64,000 bases of DNA, from the NCBI GenBank assembly GCA_028564925.1, contig CM053033.1:80385468-80449467 (forward strand), read 5' to 3'. The notes below the pieces were generated by a model, which worked only from the letters and a program-made list of their open reading frames with translations, ran no database searches and had not been told where the DNA came from. Source of the DNA: Lithobates sylvaticus (lineage: Eukaryota; Chordata; Amphibia; Anura; Ranidae). The stretch's first letter is position 1, and each line of letters opens with the position of its first letter. Shown in pieces: positions 1-10,577 of this stretch. The position numbers and the translations under genes are program-made.

Positions 1-1728
1 ACTCAACTGCCGTGGCCTGTATGCATGCTTACCACACCAGACTCCATTGCTAAGGAAAAAGCATGTTAAAGCTTGTTTTAAGTTTGCATTTAGACAAGCC
101 CGTGAAATACTGGGAGAATATAGTCTGGTCAGATGAGACCAATCAATAGCAGAGAGGGGAGGCGCCAACTGGATGTATAAAGTTCAGAAAAAAAGTGTGC
201 AAAATGAACACTTACACAGTCCAAACAGGTGAAGATGCCCATCAAGATGATCAGTCCTGGAATGATCCAATTGCAGCAATGTGGGCTCCGCTGCCGGTCC
301 CCCAGCTGTTGGGGGATGTAGATCTTGTTACTGGCTGTATTGTGTGTCCCAGGAAGCTCCACGCTGACCAGTCTGGAATGCAGAGGCGTATGTGATGTCA
401 CCGATACAGGGCAGGCATCAGAGCTGGGGGCTGTCCATCTGAAAATAACATAGGTTACGCGCTCAGAGCTCACAGCTCCTTCTATTGGTTTATAGAAGCT
501 GTGAGCTTTGATCACGTTGCCTATGATATTTTCAGATTTACCGCCCCGAGCTCTAATGCCTACCCCGTTCTGGTGACGTCACATCCGATTCCACGTTCTA
601 GACTGGTCAGCATGGTGCTTCCTGCTTCCTGGGACACACAATACAGCCAGTAACAAGATCTACATCCCCAAAAGCTGGGGAACCGGCAGCGGAGCCCACA
701 GAGCGGCATCGGATCACTCCAGGACTGATCATCTTGATGGGCATCTTCACCTGTGTAAGCGTTCATTTTGCACACTTTTTTCTGAACTTTATACATCCAG
801 CTGGCACCTCCCCACTCTGCTATTTTCTACAGAGGTTATGGGCACCCTCTGAGGGCGTCTGTCTCCTTTATTGCGAATGCTAGTTACCAGCATTGTTACC
901 AGCAACTGTTTAGAATTGCTATTACAGCCATCACCCATGTTTTTTTTTTTTACTAAGGACACAACACCATTCGGACCAACAGAATCCCTCTTCTTTATCA
1001 GACGAGACCAAAACTGAACTCTTTGGATGCCATAATACACACCATGTTTGGAGGTCAAATGACACTGCACATCACCCCAGAAACACCATACCAACAGTGA
1101 AGTTTGGAGGTGGTAACATAATGGTGTGGGGCTGTTTTTCAGCATACGGTACTGGCAAACTTCATGTTATTGAAGGAAGGATGAATGGAAAAATGTACCA
1201 AGACATTCTTAATAAAAAAATCTGCTGCCATCTACCAGGATGATGAAGATAAAACTAGGGTGGACATTTCAGCAAGACAATGATCCCAAACACAAAGCAA
1301 AGGAAACTCTCAATTGGTTTCAAAGAAAAAAAAATAAAAGCTGCTAGAATGGCCCAGCCAATCATCTGACTTGAATCCAATGCAAAATCTATGGAAATAA
1401 CTAAAGATCAGAGTTCATAGAAGAGGCCCATGGAACATTCAAGATTTGAAGACTGTTTGTGTGGAAGAATGGGCCAAAATCACACCTGAGCAATGCATGC
1501 TGTACAGGAGGTGTCATTACCAAAGGATTTTGTGCAAAGTATAACATTTATTTCAGCTAGCGTGTTCAATACTTTCCTTGTGTCATTCCATTTTATTACA
1601 CATAACTTCATTTCTGAATGCATTTGTTTTGGTTTCTTTGCATGTATGTATGTATTGCATGGGTTGTTACTGACATGTGGTGAACATTTCATGTCAATAG
1701 CACCTTTAGAAATATATTTACCTAGAAA
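1..1728 (+). mobile_element. Tc1-like DNA transposon (copy A), broken, split by an 857-bp insertion
   Basis: The ends of the segment read as one Tc1/mariner transposase on the plus strand. Positions 1-140 encode the stretch leading to the first catalytic aspartate (VWSDET). From 998 on come [24 protein letters not shown] and QQDNDPKH-like and DLNP motifs. The 3' untranslated part runs to about 1728. The transposase is interrupted by stops and frameshifts, and neither terminal inverted repeat is inside the window, so this is a dead remnant. The third catalytic position (codon 1383-1385) reads Gln where the family has Glu (DLNPMQNLW). The 141-997 insertion explains the gap in the middle of the gene. 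Confidence 0.88.
141..997. mobile_element. Foldback (long palindrome) insertion in Tc1 copy A
   Basis: Two arms, about 146-485 and 492-834, are inverted copies of each other at roughly 85-90% identity by eye. They meet almost without a spacer near 490. The left arm begins AGCAGAGAGGGGAGGCGCCA and the right arm ends in its complement. The insert is bracketed by an imperfect 12-bp duplication of transposase sequence (TCAGATGAGACC at 129-140, TCAGACGAGACC at 998-1009). About 160 bp (835-997) lies outside the palindrome but inside the duplication. No transposase is encoded. Open frames across the arms reflect the palindrome and are not called as genes. Class unresolved. Confidence 0.75.
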
Positions 1729-1935
1729 ACTAGGGAGGGATGGAATTCACAAAGGAAGAACATGAAAACTCCATGCAGTTAGAGCTTTTGTGGAACTAAC
1801 CATGATGCCAGTGAAGCAGAGATGGAGAGCTATCAGTTGTACTCGACTCCCCATACAAAATCTCGAAAATACAAATTAGGTGTGTCAAAATCAGAAAAGA
1901 GTTGGCAGTTTGTCCCCCCCCCCCCCCCCCCCTTG

Positions 1936-2750
1936 GATAACCGCTTCAGCACTGGAAGGATTTGCCCCCTTGATCACCAGGCCATTTTTTGCGATATGGC
2001 ATTGTGTCGCTTTAACTGACAATTGCGCGGTCGTGCAACGCTGTCCCCAAATAAAATTGACGTCCTTTTTTTCCCCCACAGATAGAGCTTTCTTTTGGTC
2101 GTATTTGATGACCTCTGCGTTTTTTATTTTTTGCGATATAAACAAAACAAAGATTGACAATTTAAAAAAAAAAAAAAATAATAATTTATTTACTTTGTTA
2201 CAATACATATCCAAAATAATATATATAATAACAAAATGTATTCATCGGTATAGGCCAATAAATATTCTTCTACATATTTTTGTTAAAAAAATCCCAATAG
2301 GCGTATATTGACTGGTTTGCACAAAAGTTATTACATCTACAAACTATGGGATAGATTTAGGGACTTTTATTTATTTTTATTGTTTTTACTAGTAATGATG
2401 GCAATCTGCGATTTTTAGCGGGACTGCGACATTGCCGACGGACAAATCTGACCCCAAATTAGACTTTTGGGGACCAGTGCCATGATTACATTGATCAGTG
2501 CTATAAAAATGCACTGATCAATGTAAAAATTACACTGGCAGGGAAGGGGTTAACACTAGGGGGTGATAAAGGGGTTAAGTGTGTTCCCTCAGCGTGTTCT
2601 AACTGTAGGGGGGATAGGCTGCCAGGGAAACGACAAAGATCACTGTTCCCGATCACTGGGAACAGTAGATCTCGGTCATGTCCCCTGTCAGAATGGGGAT
2701 TCGCTTTGTTTACAAAGGCAGACCCCAGTTCTGCCTCTGTACTAGGCAAA
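1936..2750 (+). repeat. Fragment of a high-copy TTAA-ended dispersed repeat
   Basis: This A/T-rich repeat begins near AACCGCTTCAGCAC and runs through TGTCGCTTTAACTGACAATT, long T and A runs, and a GGGGTTAA-rich 3' part. Relatives lie at 13283-13993, 35630-35819, 35866-36640, 37955-38075 and 63785-64000. Where ends are preserved they read TTAACC(A/G)CTTC and GAAGTGGTTAA. That fits a non-autonomous element with a TTAA target, as piggyBac uses, but this class is inference. A C-run (about 1915-1932) sits just upstream. Confidence 0.6.
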
Positions 2751-2754
2751 TTCA

Positions 2755-3055
2755 GCCTCACCAGCGCCCAAATGCAACCTTACCAGCGCCCATCAAATGC
2801 AGCCCCACCAGCGCCCATCAAATGCAGCCCCACCAACGCCCATCAAATGCAGCCCTACCAGCGCCCATCAAATGCAGCCCCACCAGCGCCCATCAAATGC
2901 AGCCCATCAAATGCAGCCTCACCAGCACCCATCAATGAATGTTTGCCTGCTTCCATTCATTCGGGAGTGAGGACACAGACACAGTCCTCCGCTGCCACTG
3001 AGCCTCTGACACTATGTGCGAACGGATCGGCGGCTGCCTGCTAAGGATGAGACTT
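2755..3055 (+). repeat. hAT-like repeat fragment with 25-bp tandem units, cut by a Harbinger insertion
   Basis: Seven or eight copies of a 25-bp unit (CACCAGCGCCCATCAAATGC plus five bases) are followed by a fixed flank (CATTCGGGAGTGAGGACACA ... GGATGAGACTTA). The same array and flank recur at 5112-5487, and a related array at 52383-52640. In this copy the flank stops at GAGACTTA, where Harbinger-type sequence begins. In the second copy the flank continues to a hAT-type end. Confidence 0.75.
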
Positions 3056-5100
3056 AAGCCCCATACACACGCTCGGACAATCCGCGGACCAGGTCAGTCG
3101 GACTTTGTCCGACGTACTTTGTCCGATGTTGGCGTTGCGTACACACGGTCGGACAAAGTTGTCGGAATATCCGGTCCGGAAGAACGTCGTGACGTAAGTC
3201 GTCGTCCACGAGATTAGAAAAGGGAAGTTCAGCACCACGTCAGGCACCCGTTGGGCTCCTTCTGCTGATCCCGTGTTTATCGAGAGTTAGTGGAAGTTTG
3301 GTGACTTAAGATTCGCGCTTCTCAGTTTTCTGACTCAGATCGTTACTGCTCTTCAGTTTGTGCTTGTCGTGCGTATCTGTTTATTAGTGCGTGTAGTCAG
3401 TTTCGCATTTGTTGGTCATTGCGGCCTATATCTTGATATAGGACGCTTTGATTTGCACTGCTTATTGTCTGCTCGTTGCTGGTATTCACTTCGTTCTTTC
3501 AGGCCTTGCTGTTTATCGGTGCTTTCTGTTTGTCCGTTCTGACCAGCCGACCTTTTGTGACCTTCTGAGCGATGTTTCCCGTGCGTACTCGTCGCCGAGT
3601 TCGTGCTGTACGCGGAATTGGTGTCGGGCTTTTAGCTTTGAGCCAAGACCCGTCCATGAACAGAGTGACGAGGAGTATGTGGACCAAGAATTGGTTGCTT
3701 CAGCGTGACCAGTTCTCGCACATGCCTTTGCTTCGTGAGATCCGGGAGAATAATCCTGATGATTTCAGGAACTTTCTCAGGATGACGGACCCCGATTTTC
3801 ACCGTCTTTTGGCTTTGCTGACCCCCTTTATCAGCCGGCAGGATACCTGCATGAGACAAGCCATTACTCCGGAGCAGAGGCTTGTTGCCACGTTGAGGTA
3901 CTTGGCGACAGGGAGAAGTCTTCAGGATTTGAAGTTCTCTTCAGGTATCTCTCCCCCAGGCCCTGGGAATCATTATTCCAGAGACCTGTTCTGCCATCAT
4001 TCAGGTCCTGCAGGAGGACTATATTAAGGTAACATTTCTACTTTACTATTCCCTTCTATGTATGCTCTGTTTGCTAATGTCTTCTATTTTTGACCTCCTT
4101 CCCTAATTACCATGATTGCAATATGTTCTAATATGCTGTGCCCCTTTTCTCCTTCATGCATTTTTCCCTTCACTTACCTCCCCAGCATGCTCTTCTGCCC
4201 CAATAGACACCTATGGCCTAGTCACTTAAGCAATGTCTTTTGTCTGCTGCATAGTATTGTTTGCCCCAAAACACCCCCTAAAATATGCACAAATGTTTGC
4301 TGTGTGGTTTACTTCATGTAGAGCCCCCTTTTTTTGTTCTTTTGGTGGGGGGGGGGGGCAAACTCATTAGGAACCCCCTCCCCCAACTGCTCTGTCAGAT
4401 GGTACCAATCCTTTATCTGCTGGCTTTCCCAAGGTCCATACACACTATATACCTACCTCTTTATAGTGCGCATCTTTAGGGATGAATTCAGCAAAGCATG
4501 TAGTGCAAGGGACTGCCTCCATACATTCCATTTCCTATTTTTTTGTCTTCTTTCCCTCCTATTAGCTTGCTTGGTAATTTAATAATGTCACACTGTGCCT
4601 GCCTTTTTTGGGGGGGGGGGGGGTTGAAATGTTATTTGATCTTTCCTGTGGCCTGCCAATAGTGTTAAGTACAGAGGGTCTGGCCAAACTAGCCCACATT
4701 ATTGAGCCATTTGCCAATCAATGAAGTGCAGAGGGTTAGCTGTCCACCACCCCCCCCCCCAAAACCCCTAGTTATTGCCAATGGCCCATCAGAAGTGGGG
4801 GATTGATGGGGGGGTGAGTAATCTGTGAAGGGGAGCCTCTACTTTTCTGTGCAAATACTTTCCAGCCTCCAATTTTAGACAATGCTCTTGTTCCAAGATG
4901 TTGATTGTCTAATCTGCTTGCAATGTTTAGGTGCAAAGTGACTAATTTTTTTTTCTGTTTCAGCATCCCTCAATGCAGCCTCACCCTTTGCCTTCGACAG
5001 TGGGAATGCACTTTCTGGGCAAAAGGAGGTAACTGTCTCTTCTTCCCAAAAAGATTATTCTCATGTTGTGTGTTTGCTACCTAATCTTTGGTCTAGAGAA
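3056..5100 (+). mobile_element. PIF/Harbinger DNA transposon, 5' part, truncated
   Basis: The segment starts with a CCCATACACACGCTCGGACA terminal motif, shared in kind with the palindromic element at 53737-54164, directly after TTA, the usual Harbinger target. A GC-rich leader is followed by the first transposase exon (3572-4028), a GT donor and then A/T-rich intron-like sequence with several G and C runs. A short exon-like segment (4964-5028) is bounded by a polypyrimidine-CAG and a GTAACT. The nuclease domain that should follow is absent before the next repeat at 5112, so the copy cannot be autonomous. Confidence 0.75.
3572..4028 (+). pseudogene. Harbinger transposase (HARBI1-like) exon 1, one frameshift
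   Basis: The open frame begins MFPVRTRRRVRAVRGIGVGL and continues with REIRENNPDDFRNFLRMTDP, LLALLTPFISRQDT and ITPEQRLVATLRYLATGRSL. This is the N-terminal helical, DNA-binding part of Harbinger transposases, related to host HARBI1. After FSSGIS an extra C in the run near 3952-3957 shifts the frame; in the shifted frame the expected ETCSAIIQVLQEDYIK follows up to a GT splice donor at 4029-4030. The catalytic DDE residues lie in later exons, which are not present here. The frame is otherwise well kept over about 150 codons, suggesting a fairly young element. Confidence 0.8.
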
Positions 5101-5111
5101 GGTTTGTACTG
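4029..5111 (+). other. Harbinger intron-like sequence with one exon-like segment
   Basis: No gene is recognised. The stretch has homopolymer G and C runs (near 4346, 4611 and 4749). Positions 4964-5028 (65 bases) are preceded by a T-rich tract ending CAG and followed by GTAACT, so they look like an internal exon of the transposon. The translated segment does not match the expected transposase continuation, so its role is unknown. Confidence 0.35.
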
Positions 5112-5487
5112 CATCACCAGCGCCCATCAAATGCAGCCTCACCAGCGCCCATCAAATGCAGCCTCACCAGCGCCCATCAAATGCAGCCTCACCAGCGCCC
5201 ATCAATGAATGCAGCCTCACCAGCGCCCATCAAATGCAGCCTCACCAGCGCCCATCAATGAATGTTTGCCTGCTTCCATTCATTCGGGAGTGAGGACACG
5301 GACACAGTCCTCCGCTGCCACTGAGCCTCTGACACTATGTGCGAATGGAGCGGCGGCTGCCTGCTAAGGATGAGACTTAGTTGCTTGCTGCAGAGAGAAG
5401 AGAGTAGGAACACCAGTGGCCGGGCGCCCTAGGCAGCAGTGCGCCCTAGGTGGCTGCCTAGTTTGCCTAGTGATAGCACCAGCCCTG
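5112..5487 (+). mobile_element. hAT-like element, 3' part, with 25-bp tandem array
   Basis: Six 25-bp units are followed by the flank seen in the 2755 copy and then by a right end reading GATAGCACCAGCCCTG. Its complement, CAGGGCTGGT, is exactly the left end seen at 52383, so the two copies together define 10-bp terminal inverted repeats of hAT type. The left end is missing here. The element abuts the 3' part of Tc1 copy B. Confidence 0.65.
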
Positions 5488-6545
5488 ATTGGATTTCCGC
5501 CAGACATATTGTTTCGTGTTGAGGCCAAATAATAAAAAATTGTCTCATCTGACAAGAACACCTTTTTCCATGTGGCCTCAGAATCCTCAAGGTGCGTTTT
5601 GGCAAAGCTCATTCGTGAATGCATGTGGCCTTTCTCGAGAAGTGTTTTTTTTTTCTTGCAACCCTCTCATACAAGCCATAATAGACTTCACTGTGTTTCT
5701 AGGCCTTGATAAAGCCTTTGAATTTTTTTTGTATCCATCTCCTGACTTGTGCCTGTCCACAACTTTATCCCGGAGATCTTTTGACAGTGCCTTGCCTCCC
5801 ATCAGTGTGGCGGCCGGCGGCTTCCCTTGCTCAGCTGCGGCTTTCCCTTCCCCTGCTCTACACGGGCATCATGGTGGCTTTCGTTTCCTCCCTCCTCCTC
5901 GGTGGCCAATTGGGACTCTCTTTATGGCCAATCATAAAACGGGCCTCAGACCTGCTTTTAATTTGCCGGATTGAGCATCAGTGTTTCAATAGCAAATATT
6001 CATTCACTGTTGTAACACCTGAGTGGGCTCCTGGCGCAATGCTCTGCGCCACGAGCCCACCTTATTTTAAAGCCTATTAGATCTGGCTATAATCAGGTTC
6101 TTCAAAAAAACATCATTCGCCGCTTCAATTCATGCGCCCTGAAAGGGGCCGGATGCATGAATAGGGGGTGGCCGTGCTCTGTTAAAATAGCAGCCATGGA
6201 TAGAGAATGGGGGTGGCGGCCGTGGATAGAGGGGTGGTGCTCGGGCGCCCCTAATAGACGGGCCACCACTGCCACCCATAGTTGATGGTTTGTTTCAGTT
6301 GAACTACCAGGGACTGAAATGCTCCAGCAAAGCGCTTTTCATGCTGAGCTAATCAAAATGACCACAATAACAGTTGAAAGTCAAACGGCTTTGTGTGTCG
6401 TTGAGAAGGTGATTAGCTACACCTGATTGAGTTTACAAGTTGTCTTTAGGAGGGGGTGATCCTTTTTCCAACAATTCAGTGATTCTGTTTCTACAATTTT
6501 TGTGGGGTTATATCTTTCACATATGTATATGTTATATATACAGTG
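5488..6545 (-). mobile_element. Tc1-like DNA transposon (copy B), broken, split by a hAT insertion
   Basis: Minus-strand translation of 5600-5802 gives the N-terminal paired-like helix-turn-helix of a Tc1 transposase (MGGKALSKDLRDKVVDRHKS, then a GYKK..KAL block). 5495-5600 gives FAKTHLEDSEATWKKVFLSD, the region around the first catalytic aspartate. The middle and C-terminal parts are missing. Exactly at the start codon (5802) the element is interrupted by a hAT-type insertion (5803-6271). Leader sequence resumes at 6272-6279 and runs to about 6545. The outer right boundary is approximate. Confidence 0.78.
5803..6271. mobile_element. Non-autonomous hAT element (469 bp) inside Tc1 copy B
   Basis: The left end is CAGTGTGGCGGCCGG and the right end complements to CAGTGGTGGCCCGTC. 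It is flanked by near-identical 8-bp sequences: CCTCCCAT at 5795-5802 and CCACCCAT at 6272-6279. Eight-base duplications and CAGTG ends are hAT hallmarks. There is no coding capacity. It landed on the start codon of the older Tc1 copy. Confidence 0.78.
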
Positions 6546-7304
6546 CAACGCAGGCGCACAATTGGAAGAGAGAGATAGAATGTTGTCATACTCTAACAGG
6601 AAGTACCTGAATAAGTAATTTCAGGGTAAGATCACCAGATACTATTTTTAAAAAAGTTGCAGATTTAAACTTACAGAAAATGGCTGTTAAAATTACAATA
6701 ACGTGTTACTGTAATTGGGTTTGCATGACCTTTAGCAGATAGCTCTGTATTGAAGATCTTGCATTTCCAAAGAGTCGTGGGAATATTGTGAGGCTCACAA
6801 GCAGTGAAGGCACTACAAGACTCAGCATGCCCTAGCAGTCTTTTTGGCTTGGCTTCCTGTACAGAAGTTTGCAAATACAGCATTCCATCACCTGGCCAAC
6901 GTTAATCAGGCTAAGTGTGTTTATTTTTCAGCATGCGTCTATTGTCTGAGCCCAATACCTAGCAGCGCTTTGTTGACACATCTTGACTAGATTAAAAAAA
7001 AACATATTTCTATCCACACACTTGGTACAAAGCTACCAAGTCCCTTTTCTTTAGAAAAGTGTTTTGATTTACAGCTTTCACTGCTGCTGGGACTCGTTCA
7101 AATCAGGTAACAAAGATTCAACCACATGCAAAGTCCGTGTCATGGACATAGAGGATCTGACAGCATGCTAAACTTTCTGCATGGTTAGAGCATAGGTAAG
7201 CAAGTCAAAACTTTTTTTAGTTTTGGATATAGTAAAACCTCTTGTGATGCATTTACTGCCTGTGTCCCTTTGGGGAATTTTCCCTTCAATTCCTATCCTG
7301 GAGA
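6546..7304. other. No gene recognised
   Basis: A/T-rich sequence with only short chance open frames. I see no transposon ends, coding motif or RNA gene. Confidence 0.5.
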
Positions 7305-8142
7305 TAGGGTTGCCACCTCATATCCCTTTAAACTAGGGTTGCACCGATACTAGTGTCGGTGCCGATACAGAGTATTTGCCCGAATACTTGTACTCAGGAA
7401 AACGCTCCTGATACCTAACCCGATACTTTTTGTATGAAGAGGCGGCGCCCAGAAGTCAGTAGGCAGAGCGGAGAGCCAGTCTTGGCAGTGGAGAGCTAAT
7501 CCTGGGCTGGCAGCAGCGGAAGGTAAGCTGACTGGGGGCAGGGGTGTGGGTCGCACTCGCAGCCGTCAGAATTGGTGACCTGGGCCGTCACATTCGCTAC
7601 AAGGTGGCAGCGGACATCTTGTTACACCCAGTGTAACAAGATGTCTGCTGTTGCCTTGGGTGTACCAAGATGGGCATCGCAGCACTTATATGCTCGAGAA
7701 AGTTTGAACTTTGACTGTTATTGATTGTCTCTCTCATCATTTCATTGCCACTGCCTGCCCATCAGTTGCACCTATCAGTGCCCATAAGTGCCACCTATCA
7801 ATGCCCATAAGTGCCACCCATCAGGGCCAGCATATCAGTGCCCAGTCAGTGCCAGCATATCAGTGCCACCTATGAGTGCCCATCAGTGCTACTGTCACAT
7901 GACATTAAAAAAAAAAAAAAGTATCAGTGTCGGCGAGTACTTGAAAACTACTTGTACTCAGTCTTAGAAAAGTGGCATCGGTGCAACCCTACTTTAAACC
8001 CAAACACATATTAATTACACGTGTTCTGTGGCTGATTAAGGTGGTAATTAAACTCACTTGGTGCCTTATCTGCATCAAATTAGCCTCAGAACCTGTGTAA
8101 TTAACATGTGTTCGGCTTTAAAAGAATGAGGCAACAACCCTA
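7305..8142. mobile_element. Outer hAT-type MITE interrupted by a second hAT
   Basis: The left end is TAGGGTTGCCACCTCAT and the right end complements to TAGGGTTGTTGCCTCAT. Flanks are CCTGGAGA (7297-7304) and CATGGAGA (8143-8150), a 7/8 match to an 8-bp duplication. Without the inner insertion (7334-7991 plus one copy of its duplication) the element is about 170 bp. It carries no gene. Confidence 0.8.
7334..7991. mobile_element. Inner non-autonomous hAT element (658 bp)
   Basis: Ends TAGGGTTGCACCGATA on both sides (inverted) and a perfect 8-bp target duplication CTTTAAAC at 7326-7333 and 7992-7999. Inside are a CATCAGTGCCACCTAT-type minisatellite (about 7745-7895) and an A-run. A perfect duplication and well-matched ends suggest a relatively recent insertion into the older outer hAT. 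Confidence 0.88.
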
Positions 8143-8724
8143 CATGGAGACACAACAGGAAGTCAATGGAAGTCTTCCCAAAGTAAGATGAAATCACATC
8201 TTAGACAGCCGTCAACAGAACCAATGCCCCTGCTGGAAGATTCCACTCTATTTTTGTTCCTGCGACAGGCATAAAATACACATTTTGTCCCGGTGTCTTA
8301 TCACCAGGTCAAGTAGAGAGCGTGAACCTTCTCAGTGGAGACAAAAAGAAGTAAAATGCTGCCTGGGGTTCAAAACTTCTTCCCTCTATCAATAATAAAA
8401 AAAAAAAACACAAACAAACAAACATACAAACAAACAAAACAATGTAGAACTCCAGGCTGGAACACATAATTATCCTTGCAGTGGGGTCCCCCACATTGCA
8501 AGCGTTAAATGCTCATTATTGCAAGGGGTAGAGAAAAAAGCAGTCAATTACTTATCCTGTTCTAGCAGGCTCCAGCTCTGTCCTCTGCGCCTCGAAGGTC
8601 TGGCCCCTCGGCATCATTTGGAAACCCTGCAATGTATGTAAGTGTCGGCTGTGAATGGCTTAGAGAGAAGGCTGCACCTGGTCGCCTAGATCGAGAGAGC
8701 CTGTTGGAGCATGGAATAGGGTAA
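8143..8724. other. No gene recognised; CAAA-type microsatellite
   Basis: A-rich and (CAAA)n simple sequence lies at about 8396-8440. Nothing else is recognised. Confidence 0.5.
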
Positions 8725-8980
8725 GGCTGGGTTCACACTAGTGCGAATTGGATGCGGGTTTCTCCGCATCCAATTCACAGGACAGAAGATTGTGACCGGC
8801 TCTCTATGGAGCCAGTTTACACATCTCCAGGGCGGCTGCAGAGCGGCTTGCACAGGAGTCCTGTGTGTCTTCGGGTCAGTTTCAGGGCCGAATTAAAGCA
8901 AAAATTTGTCCCTTAAACAGAAAACAGGGGTGCACCGGACCCCTGCTGTGAGCCGCAGCCATCTTAGATGTGAACCAGCC
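8725..8980. mobile_element. Palindromic MITE, GGCTGGGTTCACAC family
   Basis: Left end GGCTGGGTTCACACTAGTGC; right end TGTGAACCAGCC. TAA precedes it and CAA follows, a possible decayed 3-bp duplication as in Harbinger-type MITEs. Related TTCACAC ends occur at 11628, 36690, 37335, 38091 and 55290. Confidence 0.6.
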
Positions 8981-9189
8981 CAAGTATTTCTCCTTATACT
9001 GGCACCCTTAGACATAACAAGCATTTAAGATCTTCTCTGTGGATATGTCAGAAATAAAGTAAAAAAAGAAGTGTGAGAAAAGGGAACATTTCAGCAGATG
9101 CTTTGCAACCACTAGGGGAAAGGGTGTAAATCTGTCAAAATAAGTTTGCCAAATCTATTTCTTATCTAACATACCAGCACGGATGTACA

Positions 9190-10440
9190 GCAACTAATAT
9201 CATGGCCAAGAACTCTGTGTATCTGAAAAAAAATAATTGTTGCTCTACAAGATGGTCTAGGCTATAAGATTGCCAAGACCCTGAAACTGAGCTGCAGCAC
9301 CAAGACCATACAGCAGTTTAACAGGACAGGTTCCACTCAAAACAGGCCTTACCATGGTTGACCAAAGAAGTTGAGTGCACGTGCTCAGCATCATATCCAG
9401 AGGTTGTCTTTGGGAAATAAACGTATGAGTGCTGCCAGCATTGCTGCAGAGGTTGAGGGGGTGAGGGTCCGCTTGTCAGTACTCAGACCATACGCTGCAC
9501 ACTGCATCAAATTGGTCTGCATGGCGGTCATCCCAGAAGGAAGCCTCTTCTAAAGATGATGCACAAGAAAGCCTGCAAACGGTTAGCTGAAGACAAGCAG
9601 ACTAAGGACATGAATTACTGGAACCATGTCCTATGGTCTGATGAGACCAAGATAAACTTATTTGGTTCAAATGGTGTCAAGCGTGTGTGGCGGCAACCAC
9701 ATGAGGAGTACAAAGACAAGTGTGTCTTGCCTAAAGCATAGTGGTGGGAGTGTCATGGTCTGGGGCTGCATGAGTGCTGTCAGCACTGGGGTGCTACAGT
9801 TCATTGAGGGAACCAGGAATACCAACATGTACTGTAACATACTGAAGCAGAGCATGATCCCCTACCTTTGGAGACTGGGCCACAGGGCAGTATTCCAACA
9901 TGATAACGACCCCAAACACACCTACAAGACGACCATTGCCTTGCTAAAGAAGCTGAGAGTAAAGATGATGGACTGGCCAAGCATGTCTCCAGACCTAAAC
10001 CCTATTAAAAATCTGTGGGGCCTCCTCAAACAGAAGGTGGAGAGGTGCAAGGTCTCTAACATCCACCAGCTCCGTGATGTTGTCATGGAGGAGTGGAAGA
10101 GGACTCCAGTGGCAACCTGTGAAGCTCTGGTGAACACCATGTCCAAGAGGGTTAAGGCAGTGCTGGAAAATAATGGTGGCCACACAAAATATTGACACTT
10201 TGGGACCAATTTGGACATTTTTACTTAGGGTGTACTCACTTTTGTTGCCAGCGGTTTAGACAATAATGGCTGTGTATTGAGTTATTTTGAGGGGGGCAGC
10301 AAAATTACACTTGTATACAAGCTGTACACTCACTACTTTATATTGTAGCAAAGTGTAATTTCTTCAGTGCTGTCACGTGAAAAGATAATAAAATATTTAC
10401 AGAAATGTGTGGGGTGTACTCACTTTTGTGAGATACTGGA
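9190..10440 (+). mobile_element. Tc1-like DNA transposon (copy C), 5' truncated
   Basis: The start matches the coding 5' region of the copy at 34080 (helix-turn-helix coding sequence near 9205-9330). The right part carries a long terminal inverted repeat from about 10222 to 10437, ending CACTTTTGTGAGATACTG, which is the complement of the left ends at 34080 and 55968. The left inverted repeat is missing. Family members here have unusually long inverted repeats of about 210 bp. Confidence 0.85.
9556..10195 (+). pseudogene. Tc1-like transposase, catalytic part, copy C
   Basis: The DDE nuclease domain is nearly whole. 9556-9735 encodes MMHKKACKRLAEDKQTKDMN and VLWSDETKINLFGSNG (first Asp). From about 9740, after one frameshift, HSGGSVMVWGCMSA, QHDNDPKHT (second Asp) and WPSMSPDLNPIKNLWGLLKQ follow, then a C-terminal tail ending GGHTKY and a stop at 10195. 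The third catalytic residue, Glu in the family consensus NPIENLW, is Lys (codon 10007-10009), so even the intact stretch could not cut DNA. Upstream (9205-9555) the helix-turn-helix region is shifted among frames. Confidence 0.85.
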
Positions 10441-10444
10441 ATTA

Positions 10445-10445
<1 letters not shown>

Positions 10446-10509
<64 letters not shown>

Positions 10510-10540
10510 CACACACACACATATACACATATACACACAT

Positions 10541-10577
<37 letters not shown>
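10446..10577. repeat. Compound microsatellite (AT)n-(AC)n-(ATAC)n-(AC)n
   Basis: About 28 AT repeats (10447-10502) grade into AC, ATAC and again AC repeats. The tract lies exactly between the end of Tc1 copy C and the start of Tc1 copy D. Expect length variation and assembly error. Confidence 0.97.

Noticed and set aside
129-515. Minus-strand 128-codon frame with a hydrophobic stretch (WIIPGLIILMGIFTCLDC)
   Set aside because: Lies in a foldback arm and runs across the insertion boundary into Tc1 sequence; no protein family recognised.
2678-3044. Open frames with SNAASPAPIK-like repeats
   Set aside because: Translation of the 25-bp tandem repeat inside a transposon.
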